NCBI RefSeq assembly: GCF_022539665.2
Contig: NC_081334.1
Span: 9,270,424 to 9,334,423 of the forward strand
DNA length: 64,000 bases
Reading direction: 5' to 3'
Origin: Daphnia carinata
Taxonomy: Eukaryota > Arthropoda > Branchiopoda > Diplostraca > Daphniidae
The translations under genes and the position numbers were made by a program. Below, one piece after another: positions 54,209-64,000 of this stretch (positions are counted from its first letter, which is position 1; every line of letters begins with the position of its first letter). The notes beneath the pieces are model-generated. The model was given only the letters and a program-made list of their open reading frames with translations, ran no database searches and was not told the DNA's origin.

Positions 54209-56177
54209 ATGACGTTGGAGATATATATTTTGTCAAATCTTGCATATTTTCTTTGCTTGTATATATTGTCTGCCATAGAAATGTCCCTCTATCATTTCCA
54301 TTTCTGTTGCTGCTATGTATTTACGGGCTACACTCCCACCGTATGCGATTGTGCGGAGCCATCGAAGGTGGGAATTCTTCAATTCTCCGATGCGAATTGC
54401 CAACCGATATCCACCGATAATAAGGCCGTCAAGGTGAAATATGCAGTTGTAAAGTTTCCAGATCCCGTGTATTTGCAGCGAGTTGCTGAAACAACTCCGA
54501 ATTACAAGCTACAAAATATGCAGTATTTATACTACTACAGAACACAAATATTGAAGGTAAAGTGGGAGAAGATACGTTCACTTTCACTTGTGAAACGCCT
54601 GAGGGATGGGTAACAGGTGTGGTCCTCCTTTGGTTAGTCTTTGGGCTTGTTACACAGTGTATAGTAAAGAACGTGCTGCAACCAAATTTCCGGGATACAT
54701 TTGTGCCCGTTGGAAAATATCCGCCATATCACTATGACCTTTTTCGGACAACTATTCATAGTGCCGGATAAAATTTCAGTCGATACTACACTCGCCGAGT
54801 GCAACGACATGATTAACAACAAAAGGTGCAACGATAATCGAATGACTTTTGCGGACGGAAAATTGTGTTTGACAATGAACCGGATATCTCTGGATACTGG
54901 TTACAAACAATCGATTCATCAATCATAAACTGTGTTCTCGAAAAAGTCGAGCTTTACCAACAAAAGGAGGACGCAGACTTCTCAACACCTATCGAACTGC
55001 TTCTGCTGCGTCAGGCAATCTGTCACATAATCATTTAACGCTGATTTGGGACAAACCTACACGCACAAAACTAAAAATGACTACCAGACTCGTCGAGGAC
55101 GGCACCGGTATGCTGACCCGATTGCCAGGGGAAAGAAATCTTCCGACTCCAAGACGACAAAAATCAGCTAGACTTCCATTTGACACTGGTACAGCGTTGC
55201 GTCTCAATACAGCAAAACTGCTCCAATAGGACTTCTTCCTATGAAATAATCGGCCAGCTTAACCTCTTCGTCACGACCGTGCCTATCACGAAAAACTTAA
55301 CAACAGTGGAGACCCAAGCGCCACTTGGAGCTGAAAATTTACCTAACCTGCGAATATCCAGTATATTCAAATCAGCTCACTGATCATGAAAACGAGCTGG
55401 CCCGACAAATTCGGCTACTTCAGTGTGAGGCTCGTAAAGCCAAACATGAAAGAGCCGTAACGACCGCTCAATATAACGGATGGCTAGCAGCCTCACAATT
55501 AAGTTTACCCCGGTGCACAAAAATACAAGCATTCGGAAAGACGGTCGTATTGATTCAATGTCAAGCCTTAAATGTTACATTTGAGACTGTATTGACTTCG
55601 TGCGCACCAAACCAAAATTCCAAAATTATACAATTAACCTCGATGGCTGGGAACTTGTAAAATATTCCCCTTGCTATTGGACAAATGGATTTGTCCATTT
55701 CAATGACAAACACTATGCCTTCCGTAATAATACATGGGAACAATCGAAGCCACAATTGTGTTGCCTGAGCAAACGCTGGCGCACTCTTTCCCGTTGCGAG
55801 AACGTCGAATTTTTCGACTATGAACATCAAAGTAACCCGGCATATAAGGACAACATGCTTAACCACATGAACATCATGGCCGATATAGCAGCCGTGATCA
55901 ACGAACATCCATCATCCGAATTCACGTCACACGGTAAACCTAGCGCCACAAACATTTTTTCGTGACGGCTTCTGGTGTTGGAACCTACACATCGTGGTGG
56001 GAAACAATCAAGAATACTTCTTCATCGGCATCTTATGCATCATGGTATTACTCTTCCTACGCATCTGCTACAGTTGCGGTCTCTTCAAGATCATATGGAT
56101 CCTATGCTGTCGCCCACCTAAACGTTCAACATCCTCTGAATCCATTCCCATGCATCCAGTCTGATTACGGGACGTAA
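54209..56177 (+). pseudogene. env: Gy-D env-like glycoprotein
   Basis: The first frame (54209-54613) has a hydrophobic leader and the family opening V-C-D-C...GILQF...C. Pieces follow in other frames: a C-N-D-M-INNKRC motif near 54800-54840, a heptad/Cys region at 55325-55660 (ELARQIRLLQC, AQYNGWLAA, then spaced Cys), and 55600-55965. Near 55990-56110, in a frame different from the longest one, lies a membrane helix with a Cys-rich cytoplasmic tail. It is the same glycoprotein lineage as Gy-A, B and E. It has multiple frameshifts and does not encode a complete protein. Confidence 0.65.
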
Positions 56178-56197
56178 TCTCACGCCGCCGGGAGTGA

Positions 56198-56981
56198 TGT
56201 AACGAAGCAAATAAATACTTTTATTCAGTATGCCTTTCCCTTGTACCTTTATTGATGACTCATATGTACACATATGTATTTTGCAAAAACATAACTGCGA
56301 CGCAATATAAATTACGCCACAGAATAAATTACACCTGCTCAAGGCCGCATCATATTTCATCGACAACACGACGCTTAGCAACAACTGTGATTGGCGGCTT
56401 ATGCGCTGATCAGTATTGCACCATTAACGTGCTGAATCAAATTTCATTAGTTGCGACATGTATTTGCGCAGTAGTTAAATGTTGTGCAATATGCGAGGTT
56501 TCGTGGTGAACTAAAGACCTGAGAGAGTTCAGTCGTCGACGGGTATCTCACTTCAACAGTCAGGTTGAAGTCGGTTGTTGGGGTGAATCTGACTCTCACA
56601 GGCAGAGTTCAAGTTCAGCTAATGCCTTCCCATTGGTAACACTGTATTCGCGATCTGATCTGTGTCCCGTGCTTAGTGACTGTTCAATTTCACCCGTGTT
56701 GTTTAACCACGTGTTTACGAAGCTCTGTTATCCGCCGCCTTCTCTGATAACTACGCTCGTGCTCCACACGAGCCACCGCGGTAAGTTTACACTACGGTGT
56801 CATATTACAATTTGGCCTCCCCTCTTTAGCCCGACTACTTATGTCTTATTTCGACTGTTTTCTGTATTGTTGTGCCTTACTCGGACAAATGTAATCATCA
56901 TGTGGGTAAACCGCCTCCGAGTCCTATTATTTTAAAACGTTTTGAATTCGTGAAGTACTCTTCCGAAGAAGATGCTTTACA
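56198..56981 (+). repeat. Gy-D 3' LTR
   Basis: 784 bp, colinear with 44736-45518, with scattered substitutions and small indels. TATG follows at 56982-56985. Confidence 0.9.
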
Positions 56982-56985
56982 TATG

Positions 56986-57905
56986 TAAACAACTAATCAT
57001 ATCTGAAGGCATCCTATATAGCAGCGAAACGGCAGAAGACAAAGAAATAAACGCGGTAATCGCAAGAATAACGCATCACGAAAAAGAATAGGATAAACGT
57101 CTTTCACAACAAAAGGCAGAAATCGGATTCCTAAAACAAGAAATACGTAGACTGGAAAATACTAATAAAAATCGTGAATTGTCACAGGATACCAATATAA
57201 CCATAGCAGCAGCAGATCAATACGAACAAAGATCTTCTTCGTGATCAAACGATCGATACTCCAGACCACAAAATCCAGAAGTTCGATTTCAGGAAAGACC
57301 GAATAGCAGAGGTTGCAGTATAGATTTCAAGGCTTCAACAAGACTTTTTACTCCTTAGCAGAAAAGGGGATTTGAGCTCTTTTCGTTATTGCAGGTGTTC
57401 CACAAATAGAGGTAACATTTGATTTTTGCTCTTTTATTGCAGATTCAATCTCCAATATCTCTTTTCTTGAATTAAACGTACTTTCTCGACTCTTGCAGCT
57501 ATGTCTTTAAATTTAACAATTATCCTGGGACAGAAACTTCAATCGTAGCAGAGAAAACAGCCCATACCGCAACAACTATAATTCACCAAGAAGAGAATGT
57601 ACCTCCTCGGGGTATAGACAATCCAATTACCCAACTTATCAGCAAACACAAAGACCACCGTACAACAGACCGATACACTACAATCAACCGAACTTTCAAC
57701 CACACAACAATCAACAAGTGTATCATTAAAACCCAGCCTATTCACATCAACATCCACAGCCCCGACAAAACCAACCAAACAATACCGACACCCTTGGAAA
57801 AAGAATTATTATTTGCCACAAGTGCAATAAAAGGGGACACATTGCACGAGAATGTTGGTCAGATATGGCACGAATCAACAACCCGAACCGCCGTCAAATG
57901 CAGTA
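56986..57905 (+). pseudogene. gag: Gy-F gag, C-terminal part with zinc knuckle
   Basis: Continues the gag cut at 44735. Heptads (EIRRLENTNKN) come first, then an Asn/Gln/Arg-rich stretch (57540-57780, NYNRSRENS-like and NNQQVYH). A canonical zinc knuckle CHKCNKRGHIARECW (C-x2-C-x4-H-x4-C) lies near 57815-57862. Several stops and frame changes. The knuckle would bind element RNA. Confidence 0.7.
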
Positions 57906-58461
57906 AACACAATAATCCTACCAAACAATCCCCCAACATATAATTTAGAATCAGCGATACCCAAACTAATACGTATACCCATTAGAATTTTTTGAAAAGA
58001 AATTCATGCTTTAGTAGACACAGGACCCGCAGCCCATTTAGTTTCAGACAGCATATTTTTCAACCTAAGGACTAAAGAAACGCTTTAAAAATTAAAAACA
58101 CCCCTCCCCAATATTCAAAACGGTGTCAGGAGAAATACTAAAATCAATTGGGAAGTTTGAATTTTCAATTATCATTAACGATAATCAGGTTATTAATCAT
58201 GATTTCTACGTCATGGAAAACTTAAGTGAAACTTGCGTCTTGGGTTTAGACTTTTTATCAAGCAACAATGTAAAAATTAATACCGGAAACAGGCAGATCA
58301 ACTACGACCATTTTGGGATAAAACAAGCTTTGGAAAAAAACATACAGCCAATATACAGCTTAACATTTGGAAAAGCAAGCATCCACATTCCACTCCTCCC
58401 AGACCGATCAACAGAAAATAACGACAACAATGACCTTACAGAAGCGATTACCGCAGCCTAG
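57906..58461 (+). pseudogene. pol: Gy-F aspartic protease
   Basis: ALVDTGPAA gives the DTG active site near 58010-58030. The open frame 58123-58461 continues with TCVLGLDFLSSNNVKI. Frame changes lie near 57990, 58085 and 58461. Close homologue of 39891-40440. Confidence 0.8.
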
Positions 58462-58920
58462 AATCTTTCTCCCAATCAGACAAAACCAAGAAATCCAAAC
58501 GGATTAGACAAACCCAAGAAATCCAAACGGATTAGACAAACCCAAGAAAGTGAAGCGACCAATATCTCTGAAGAGATAAGCATTAAAATCGAAATTCTAT
58601 TGAACAAACAAGAGGCCCTGTTCGAAGAAAAGGGATCAGATTTGGGTTTAGCAACTGATGTAAAACATTCCATTAACATAGGATACAACGCCCCAACTAC
58701 TCAACGATTGCGCAGGACACCAGAACCATTAAAACTTATTGTTAAAACAAAAATTGAAGTAATGTTAAGTTACAAGATTATTAGAGAAAGTCACAGCCCA
58801 TTTGCAGCAGCAATTGTAATGGTTCCCAAAAAAGATGGAGAAATGCGTATGTGTATTGACTATAGGGCATTAAACGAAATAACCGTTAAAGACAAATATC
58901 CATTACTAAGAATTGACGAC
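58462..58920 (+). pseudogene. pol: Gy-F reverse transcriptase, first part
   Basis: A tandem duplication of a ~30 bp block (CAAACCCAAGAAATCCAAACGGATTAGA units, 58482-58545) precedes RT. The open frame 58600-58920 has [31 protein letters not shown] and [10 protein letters not shown], and is cut at RIDD by MULE-1. It continues at 63602. Confidence 0.85.
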
Positions 58921-59520
58921 ATCGGTAGCCGGTGAAATAGGACTAAAACGAATTAGACTGTGAGTGAAATAGACTGGGAGAAATAGGACTTACTTTTTAA
59001 AAACTTTTAGGATAGTCCTATTTCTCCAGATATCAGTCCTGTTTCTCCATGCCATCGGTGCTATTTCTCCTTAGAAATAGTCCTATTTATTTTATTTTGT
59101 TCCATTAGGAACGATATGCAGAAATCAATCCTGTAGCCAACATTGCGTAAGAGCGTCGGGTTATATTCATTTCCCTTTGTAAAGCCGATGGTGTTAACTC
59201 ATTACTTAAACGGTTTACCAAACATTTATCTTTTATCCTATTTTAATTTAAATTGCAGGGGACCATGAAATATATTATATCTAATACAGTTCATTTAATA
59301 AAATACTACAACGGCCACACCAGAAATATTTATTACATTTTTCTACTTCTTAGTGCATAAATAACTTTTCCAGTTGCAGTAATGTTGTACTTGCTCATAC
59401 AACTATCAGCAACGAATAACAAGCAAGTCTTACCATATTGGTAGCGCTCTAAGCTGTGATATGGTAGTCCTGTTTTCTATTCTACGTGGTTACATTTCTT
59501 CTGAGGTTTTTAATAATTAT
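58921..59520 (+). repeat. MULE-1 left terminal inverted repeat
   Basis: It starts GGTAGCCGGTGAAATAGGACT (after ATC) and pairs, with mismatches, with the reverse complement of about 63070-63591. It contains the repeated motif GAAATAGGACT and its inverse AGTCCTATTTCTCC, so the repeat can fold on itself. Confidence 0.8.
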
Positions 59521-60570
59521 TCTATGAAAGAATGTTTGGGTAGAAAACAATTACTGGTGTTTAGGGTAATACTACTGAAATGGCAAATAATGGTAGTTCT
59601 GACTTCCCAATTTTCACATGCGGGTTCAGCATTTCAGCCAGTCAATATTTAGATCTTCATGGTGTATGTTGTCGTTCGTGCTTCGAATGTGCCGTGAATG
59701 TGCTGTGAATGTGCCGTGAATGTGCCGTGGATGGAGTTTGTGGATATGGCTGCTTTCCCTGCCTAATCATCTGTTGTTCGTGTCCAGCGGCCTGCCCAGT
59801 TCCTGCCCAGCTGCAGATTGTTTCTAAGGAGTCGCAAACCGTAAGTAGGCTACATCTTTTATTTCACTAGTGCTGAGCCGTACCCGGACACATTGTATCA
59901 GGCTCGGAACGGATAAATGGTTCGAGTGCTGGCATTGTTAATTTAAGTATAAGGGCATTGAGACTTCAATGGGCCTCAATGGTATCGGGATCATTTCACA
60001 GTGTCGTCGTGAAACCAATTGTCTGACCCAGGTCAGTGGACCTTCAGTTAGATATCTTAGTCGGACCGTAGGCCGACTAGGATTAGAAATACTTACGAGA
60101 AGTTATTAAATTATATCTGCAAATTATGGGTATGCTACCTAACTTTTACTTCACGTCACTTAATGCTTTTGCGCATTCTTTTTATTGTGGTTCAACTGAA
60201 CTTTGATTATGTTTTACAAATTTATTTTTTTTCTTCTTTGTAGGTTTTGTTTTACAGTTTACTCAGGTCGATTTAACGTATGTTTTATTTCTTAAGTTCT
60301 TTTTTTGCCTTTTTCATTAATTTTATTTTTTCTTTTTCATAGGGAGCTTTGATCAACGAAGTTTAAACCGTTCTTCCGGCCGATTGAAAGCTTTTGCTTT
60401 CTCTTATCATTCGTTTGGTAAATGGTTGGATGGACTTAAACATACAAGGTAAATTGATTTATAGTTATATGGAGTACATTGGTATAATTATTGCAATTTT
60501 TTTTTAGAACAATCATCTTCTCGGGAATTGGTGCCACGAACCAAAACCATCAATCGGCACATTAGTCGTC
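59521..60570. other. MULE-1 interior without assigned gene
   Basis: It has a short tandem repeat of AATGTGCCGTG (about four units, 59686-59735) and a hairpin TAGTCGG/CCGACTA near 60058-60080. A possible missing C-terminal exon of the transposase (minus strand) should lie here, but I could not identify one. Confidence 0.45.
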
Positions 60571-61868
60571 GCTTGTACAACAAGTATTATCGTAATAATA
60601 CAACCATAGTGTTGCCTTTTTCAGAACGGCTTGGCACCAGTGGAAATTGCAGCCAAAGTGCTGGCAATCCATAAAGTGCCTGCGGACAGCCGTAAATATA
60701 GCACGTTCGAAATCGGTCACGACCCGCTGGGCTCTAGGAAGGGGGATTATATCCTATAACAATATAAGATTAATTATTTTTACATAACAAACTATTTGTA
60801 GATGAGATAGTATCTATACCTTTATCTTCTCGAAGACAGCGCTATAGTCGGCTGCTCTTCTCCTGGTTATGCAGCAAAACAATAAGGGTACTTGTTTTAT
60901 TTCATTCTTGTCGTTTTTGATGAACCCATTGATCGTGAAGAGCTATATAGAGAGAAATAGGTTATAGTTAAACTTGATTACATTATCAAGATAATTAAAC
61001 GCACCTGTTTGATGGGTTCATCAACAAAATAGAATGTTGCGTCCATAAACCATGTCTTGCAGTCTTCTAGTTGGCGCTTCATGGTAGGGGTAAAGAACAG
61101 AAGGTGCCGGGCACGGTCTTGGGCCGTTCCAGCAAAGATGGCGCCCTGATACCAGTCGGGTGGGAAGAAATTCTCCACTACAGGAAAGAAAGGGTCATCT
61201 TTCCTGGGATTGGCGGGCATAACCTTCGCTCTTTTGTAACTGGAATATAAACTTTAATCGTTAACCATAATCATGATATAATTTATTTATTTAATGTACC
61301 GTAAACGACGAGTGGCCAAATCAACATCCGGAATGTGTCTTCCTTCTATGGACTTGCGTTTCTTCAATTCGGCAAATAAGATCTCCCTGGGGTCCGTAAA
61401 CTGTTGATCGACGCAGGCTTTCTTCGATTCTCTAAAGATGCCAACCTATGTATAAATATTACAAGTTACACATTTAGAAACTCAAATTAATTTTTTCTAA
61501 AAACACTTACCCTTTTCTGGTTTCCAATGTCTGGTGGGTGATTGTGGGTGTTCTCTTGATCGTGGGGAACAAGGGTGAAGTCAGCATTATCGTAATTAAG
61601 CCAACAATCCAAAAGGGGAGTTTTCTTTTGTTTCACGATAGCTTTACATGGGTTTCCGGAAGGTCGGGAGGTACAGCGCCATGTATATGTGCTCTTATTG
61701 ATGGCTTTTTTGCTGAAGCAAAATCCTATAGTAAGAAAGAAATTCCTCTTTAGTCTTATTCAATTAGCACTTATATTCGAATTATTACCTAATCCATCAG
61801 TAAGCTTATGGAGTCCCTTGTCTGCTCCCTCGTCATGAATCTTGTAGGATGGCTCCGTCGTGTCTTGG
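60571..61868 (-). CDS. MULE-1 transposase, spliced, C-terminus not found
   Basis: Reading the minus strand, exons are approximately 61868-61789, 61725-61511, 61445-61300, 61239-61005, 60942-60820 and 60753-60571. Introns are 63, 65, 60, 62 and 66 bp with GT/AG ends, and all five joins keep phase. The second exon encodes a FLYWCH-type zinc finger (TYTWRC...CKAIV...HTHNHPP). The fourth has DWYQGAIF and WFMDATF (first catalytic Asp), the fifth LFTINGF and PLLFCCITRRR. The sixth has VVTDFERAIF (second Asp) and FHWCQAV, a MULE signature. The frame then stops after KKATLW...; the region with the final Glu was not found. It cuts and inserts the transposon. An upstream exon (about 62247-61954, with a GGRPKR basic motif) is possible but its phase does not fit. 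Confidence 0.75.
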
Positions 61869-62249
61869 TAATATACGATGATTAAGTGAACAAAACGTTT
61901 AGTTAATAAAATACTAAGACATGTTGCGATAAAAAAGAAATATAGACCTCCATTGTCGATTCGCTGGGTTCGGCAAATGTGTTGCCTACGTCGGAAGGGT
62001 CGAAAATGCTCCTTGGCTTCAGCAATCTCTTAGGACGACCACCTTCAGCACCAGCAACAGCAATAACAGCTACATCGCCTTTTGATCCCCCACCAGCACC
62101 ATCAACATCCGCTACATCTTCGGGGAACCTTGACCGCACTACCACTAGAACACATGGCGCACCAATAAAAGTTGCTGAACTCCTTCCATGAAGGCGAAAC
62201 ACCCTTATGGAAGGTAACACCACAACAAAGACGATGGACAGGAACATGG

Positions 62250-63069
62250 CAGCCTAGTAAACGCAGAATTGCTTCCGGCCGATAACATGGATTTGCATCC
62301 CGAACATTGAAAGCGAGCTGAAGACATGGTAATGGTAAGTGCTAGATCGAAGTCTAAGACGAACTATTAAAGTTGTATGGTATTATTGTATCCATATATA
62401 GTCGGCCAAAAGGGGAGGAGCCAAACGCTATTACACCTCTCGGCAAATAGGAAGGAAGCACTTCTTGCTGTTGCGATGAGTGAAGATTACCTGGATTTAC
62501 GTAAACCTTTTCTTTCAATTCGCCGCAGGCAAGCGTCATCAGCTTCCGGGATACAAGGTCGTATGGAGTAGTCATTAAATGTGTCTGAAGATCCTGACCT
62601 TCCCTAAATCTTTGCTTTCGATTCGCCGCCGGCAACAATCTTCCACTCTTCGTCTTTAGCACCCATAAGTCTTAATCTGCTAAAGCCGAAGATCATTTAG
62701 TTCTGCAAATATCTTCTTACTATTCGCCGCCGGCAACCATCTTCAACTTCATTGGCTTTAGCACCCATAAATCTTCTTCATCAATTTTATTTCAATGCCA
62801 GTATAAATATTAACTTAATCCTTTGGCATACGTCACTTGATGAGTAATGCTATGTCAATAGCTTGCTAAGAATCCTCTTCTCGGTAAAGGAGGTTGAGGA
62901 ATTGTTAAAATGTTAAATTACAAATAATTTATTTTTCGACCATCTACCATCTTTTCTCTCATCCATTCTCTTGTATCTCAACAGTTCTTCTTCCTCCTGG
63001 TGAGGAACTAGATTTCATACAGGCGAAGATTCATTAACATTCTTTAACGATTCATAGTTAACTTAACCG
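62250..63069. other. MULE-1 interior, repeat-containing
   Basis: Three imperfect ~100 bp units, each with ATTCGCCG(C)(A/C)GGCAA, occur near 62518, 62618 and 62722; the last two share CTTTAGCACCCATAA. No gene of note. Confidence 0.5.
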
Positions 63070-63591
63070 CAAATGTTATTAAAAACCTCAGAAGAAATGC
63101 AACCACGGGAATCGAACACAGGACTACCCACGTCACAGCTTAGAGTGCTACCGATGTGGTAGGACTTGATTGGTTATCATTGCTGATAGTTGTATGAGCA
63201 AGTACAACAATGACTGCAACTGGAAAATTTATTTATGCACCAAAAAGTAAGAAAAATGTAATAAATATTTCTGGTGTGGCCGAAGTAGTATTTTATTAAA
63301 TGAACTATATTAGATATAACATATTTCATGGTCCCCTGCCATTTAAATTAAAATAGGATAAAAGATAAATGTTTGGTGAACCATTTAAGTAATGAGATAA
63401 CACCATCAGCTTTTTACAAGGAAATGGATATGTTGCCTACCGGATTGGAGGCATATCGTTCCTATTGAAACAAAATAAAATAAATAGGAAAATTTCTAAG
63501 GAGAAAATGGACCCATGGCATGGAGAAATAGGACGGAAATTTTCAGTCCTATTTCTCCAGTCCTATTTCGTTTCAGTCCTATTTCACTGCC
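63070..63591 (-). repeat. MULE-1 right terminal inverted repeat
   Basis: Inverted partner of 58921-59520, ending ATTTCACTGCC. It contains a tRNA-like segment (63105-63160, minus strand) with a B-box GTTCGATTCC. Confidence 0.8.
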
Positions 63592-63601
63592 AATCGACGA
63601 C

Positions 63602-64000
63602 ACCATTGATGCATTGAGCGGATCAGTTTACTTCTCAACATTGGACTTACTAAGCGGCTACTGGCAAATCGAGATAGAAGAATGCGACAACCACAAAACA
63701 GCCTTCATCTGTGAATTTGGACAACACGAATTTAATAGAATGCCATTTGGTTGAACAAATGCACCAAGCACTTTTCAAAAAGCAATGAATAACAGTCTTG
63801 AATACATATAATAATCTTGAAGACAGTATTGTTCAAATTCGTATTGGTTTATCTGGATGACATCATAGTATTCAGTAATAACATTACGGAACATGTGACA
63901 CATCTGGAAACAGTGTTCAAGCTTCTTAAAGACGCAGGAGTTAAAAAGAAAGAAATGTGAATTTTTCAAAGAAGAGTTAGATTATAGTATACATTGTCTG
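63602..64000 (+). pseudogene. pol: Gy-F reverse transcriptase, second part (runs off the edge)
   Basis: Continues RT after the MULE: TIDALSGSVYFSTLDLLSGYWQI, FICEFGQHEFNRMPFG, a TGA where the next residue is usually Leu, then NAPSTFQKAM, LVYLDDIIVFS (YLDD) and LLKDAG. Joined to 58600-58920 it is colinear with Gy-E RT. Frame changes lie near 63810 and 63935. Confidence 0.85.

Larger units (their letters stand above)
44736..56981 (+). mobile_element. Gy-D, env-bearing LTR element nested in Gy-F
   Basis: LTRs at 44736-45518 and 56198-56981 (TGTAACGAAG...GCTTTACA) are flanked by the 4 bp duplication TATG (44732-44735; 56982-56985). A primer-binding site follows the left LTR, and a purine-rich GCCGCCGGGAG precedes the right one. 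The interior has gag, protease, RT, RNase H, integrase, a ~2 kb non-pol region and env. Gag and RT are badly decayed. Confidence 0.88.
58921..63591. mobile_element. MULE-1, Mutator-like DNA transposon with long inverted repeats
   Basis: It is inserted in Gy-F RT. The 10 bp flanks AATTGACGAC (58911-58920) and AATCGACGAC (63592-63601) differ at one base, and Mutator target duplications are usually 9-11 bp. The inverted repeats are some 500-600 bp long. Inside is a minus-strand transposase gene with zinc finger and MULE catalytic domain. The size is 4.67 kb. Confidence 0.88.

Noticed and set aside
60500-60770. A + strand exon-like stretch with a TTTTTTTTTAG acceptor and open codons
   Set aside because: The minus strand here encodes recognisable MULE transposase (TDFERA, FHWCQAV) with in-phase introns, which explains the open + strand frames.
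63105-63160. A functional tRNA gene
   Set aside because: Stem pairing in the T- and acceptor arms is poor, and the segment is part of a transposon inverted repeat.

Overview
This 64 kb window is a eukaryotic repeat graveyard. I see no ordinary host gene and no bacterial operon. Almost every coding stretch belongs to a transposable element: at least nine Ty3/gypsy-type LTR elements or fragments, most of them with envelope-like genes, one Ty1/copia element, and one Mutator-like DNA transposon (MULE). Introns that can be verified by reading phase are very short (58-90 bp). Together with env-bearing gypsy families this suggests an arthropod. A Daphnia-like crustacean would fit, but that is inference.

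Layout, with working names. 1-461 (-): gag start of an element running off the left edge (Gy-L). 1926-10409 (-): Gy-A (env, integrase, RT/RNase H, protease remnant, gag, 5' LTR), split by Copia-1 at 5992-8375. 10410-11495 (-): fragment Gy-I (gag nucleocapsid, protease). 11496-19718 (-): Gy-B, with its 3' LTR, env, integrase, RT, gag and a broken 5' LTR. 19719-21811 (-): gag and 5' LTR of Gy-K, whose LTR sits inside the integrase of fragment Gy-C (21812-22245). 22246-22674: tandem env scraps. 22861-24196 (-): Gy-H, a gag start joined to ankyrin repeats. 25467-41573 (-): Gy-E, split by the nested + strand element Gy-G (29641-37736; TSD GTAC). 42645-64000 (+): Gy-F, related to Gy-E, split by Gy-D (44736-56981; TSD TATG) and by MULE-1 (58921-63591; 10 bp TSD).

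The elements follow the usual plan: gag assembles particles, protease/RT/RNase H/integrase replicate and insert the DNA, and env-like glycoproteins may allow transfer between cells. Nearly every copy carries frameshifts, stops or deletions. Two unrelated env lineages occur. Gy-G has a furin/fusion-peptide type env like errantiviruses and baculovirus F. Gy-A, B, D and E share another glycoprotein with ricin-like beta-trefoil repeats, and in Gy-E also a mucin-like threonine-rich stalk.

The least expected signal is a small spliced gene on the strand opposite to the gypsy elements. It is present three times (12186-12687, 24626-25203, 42045-42460), always next to gypsy sequence and outside gag-pol-env. 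The first copy keeps an in-phase 58 bp intron. I do not recognise its product. Other notable signals are the ankyrin module joined to a gag N-terminus, a copia insertion with an LTR-plus-flank duplication, and a MULE transposase gene with five in-phase mini-introns.
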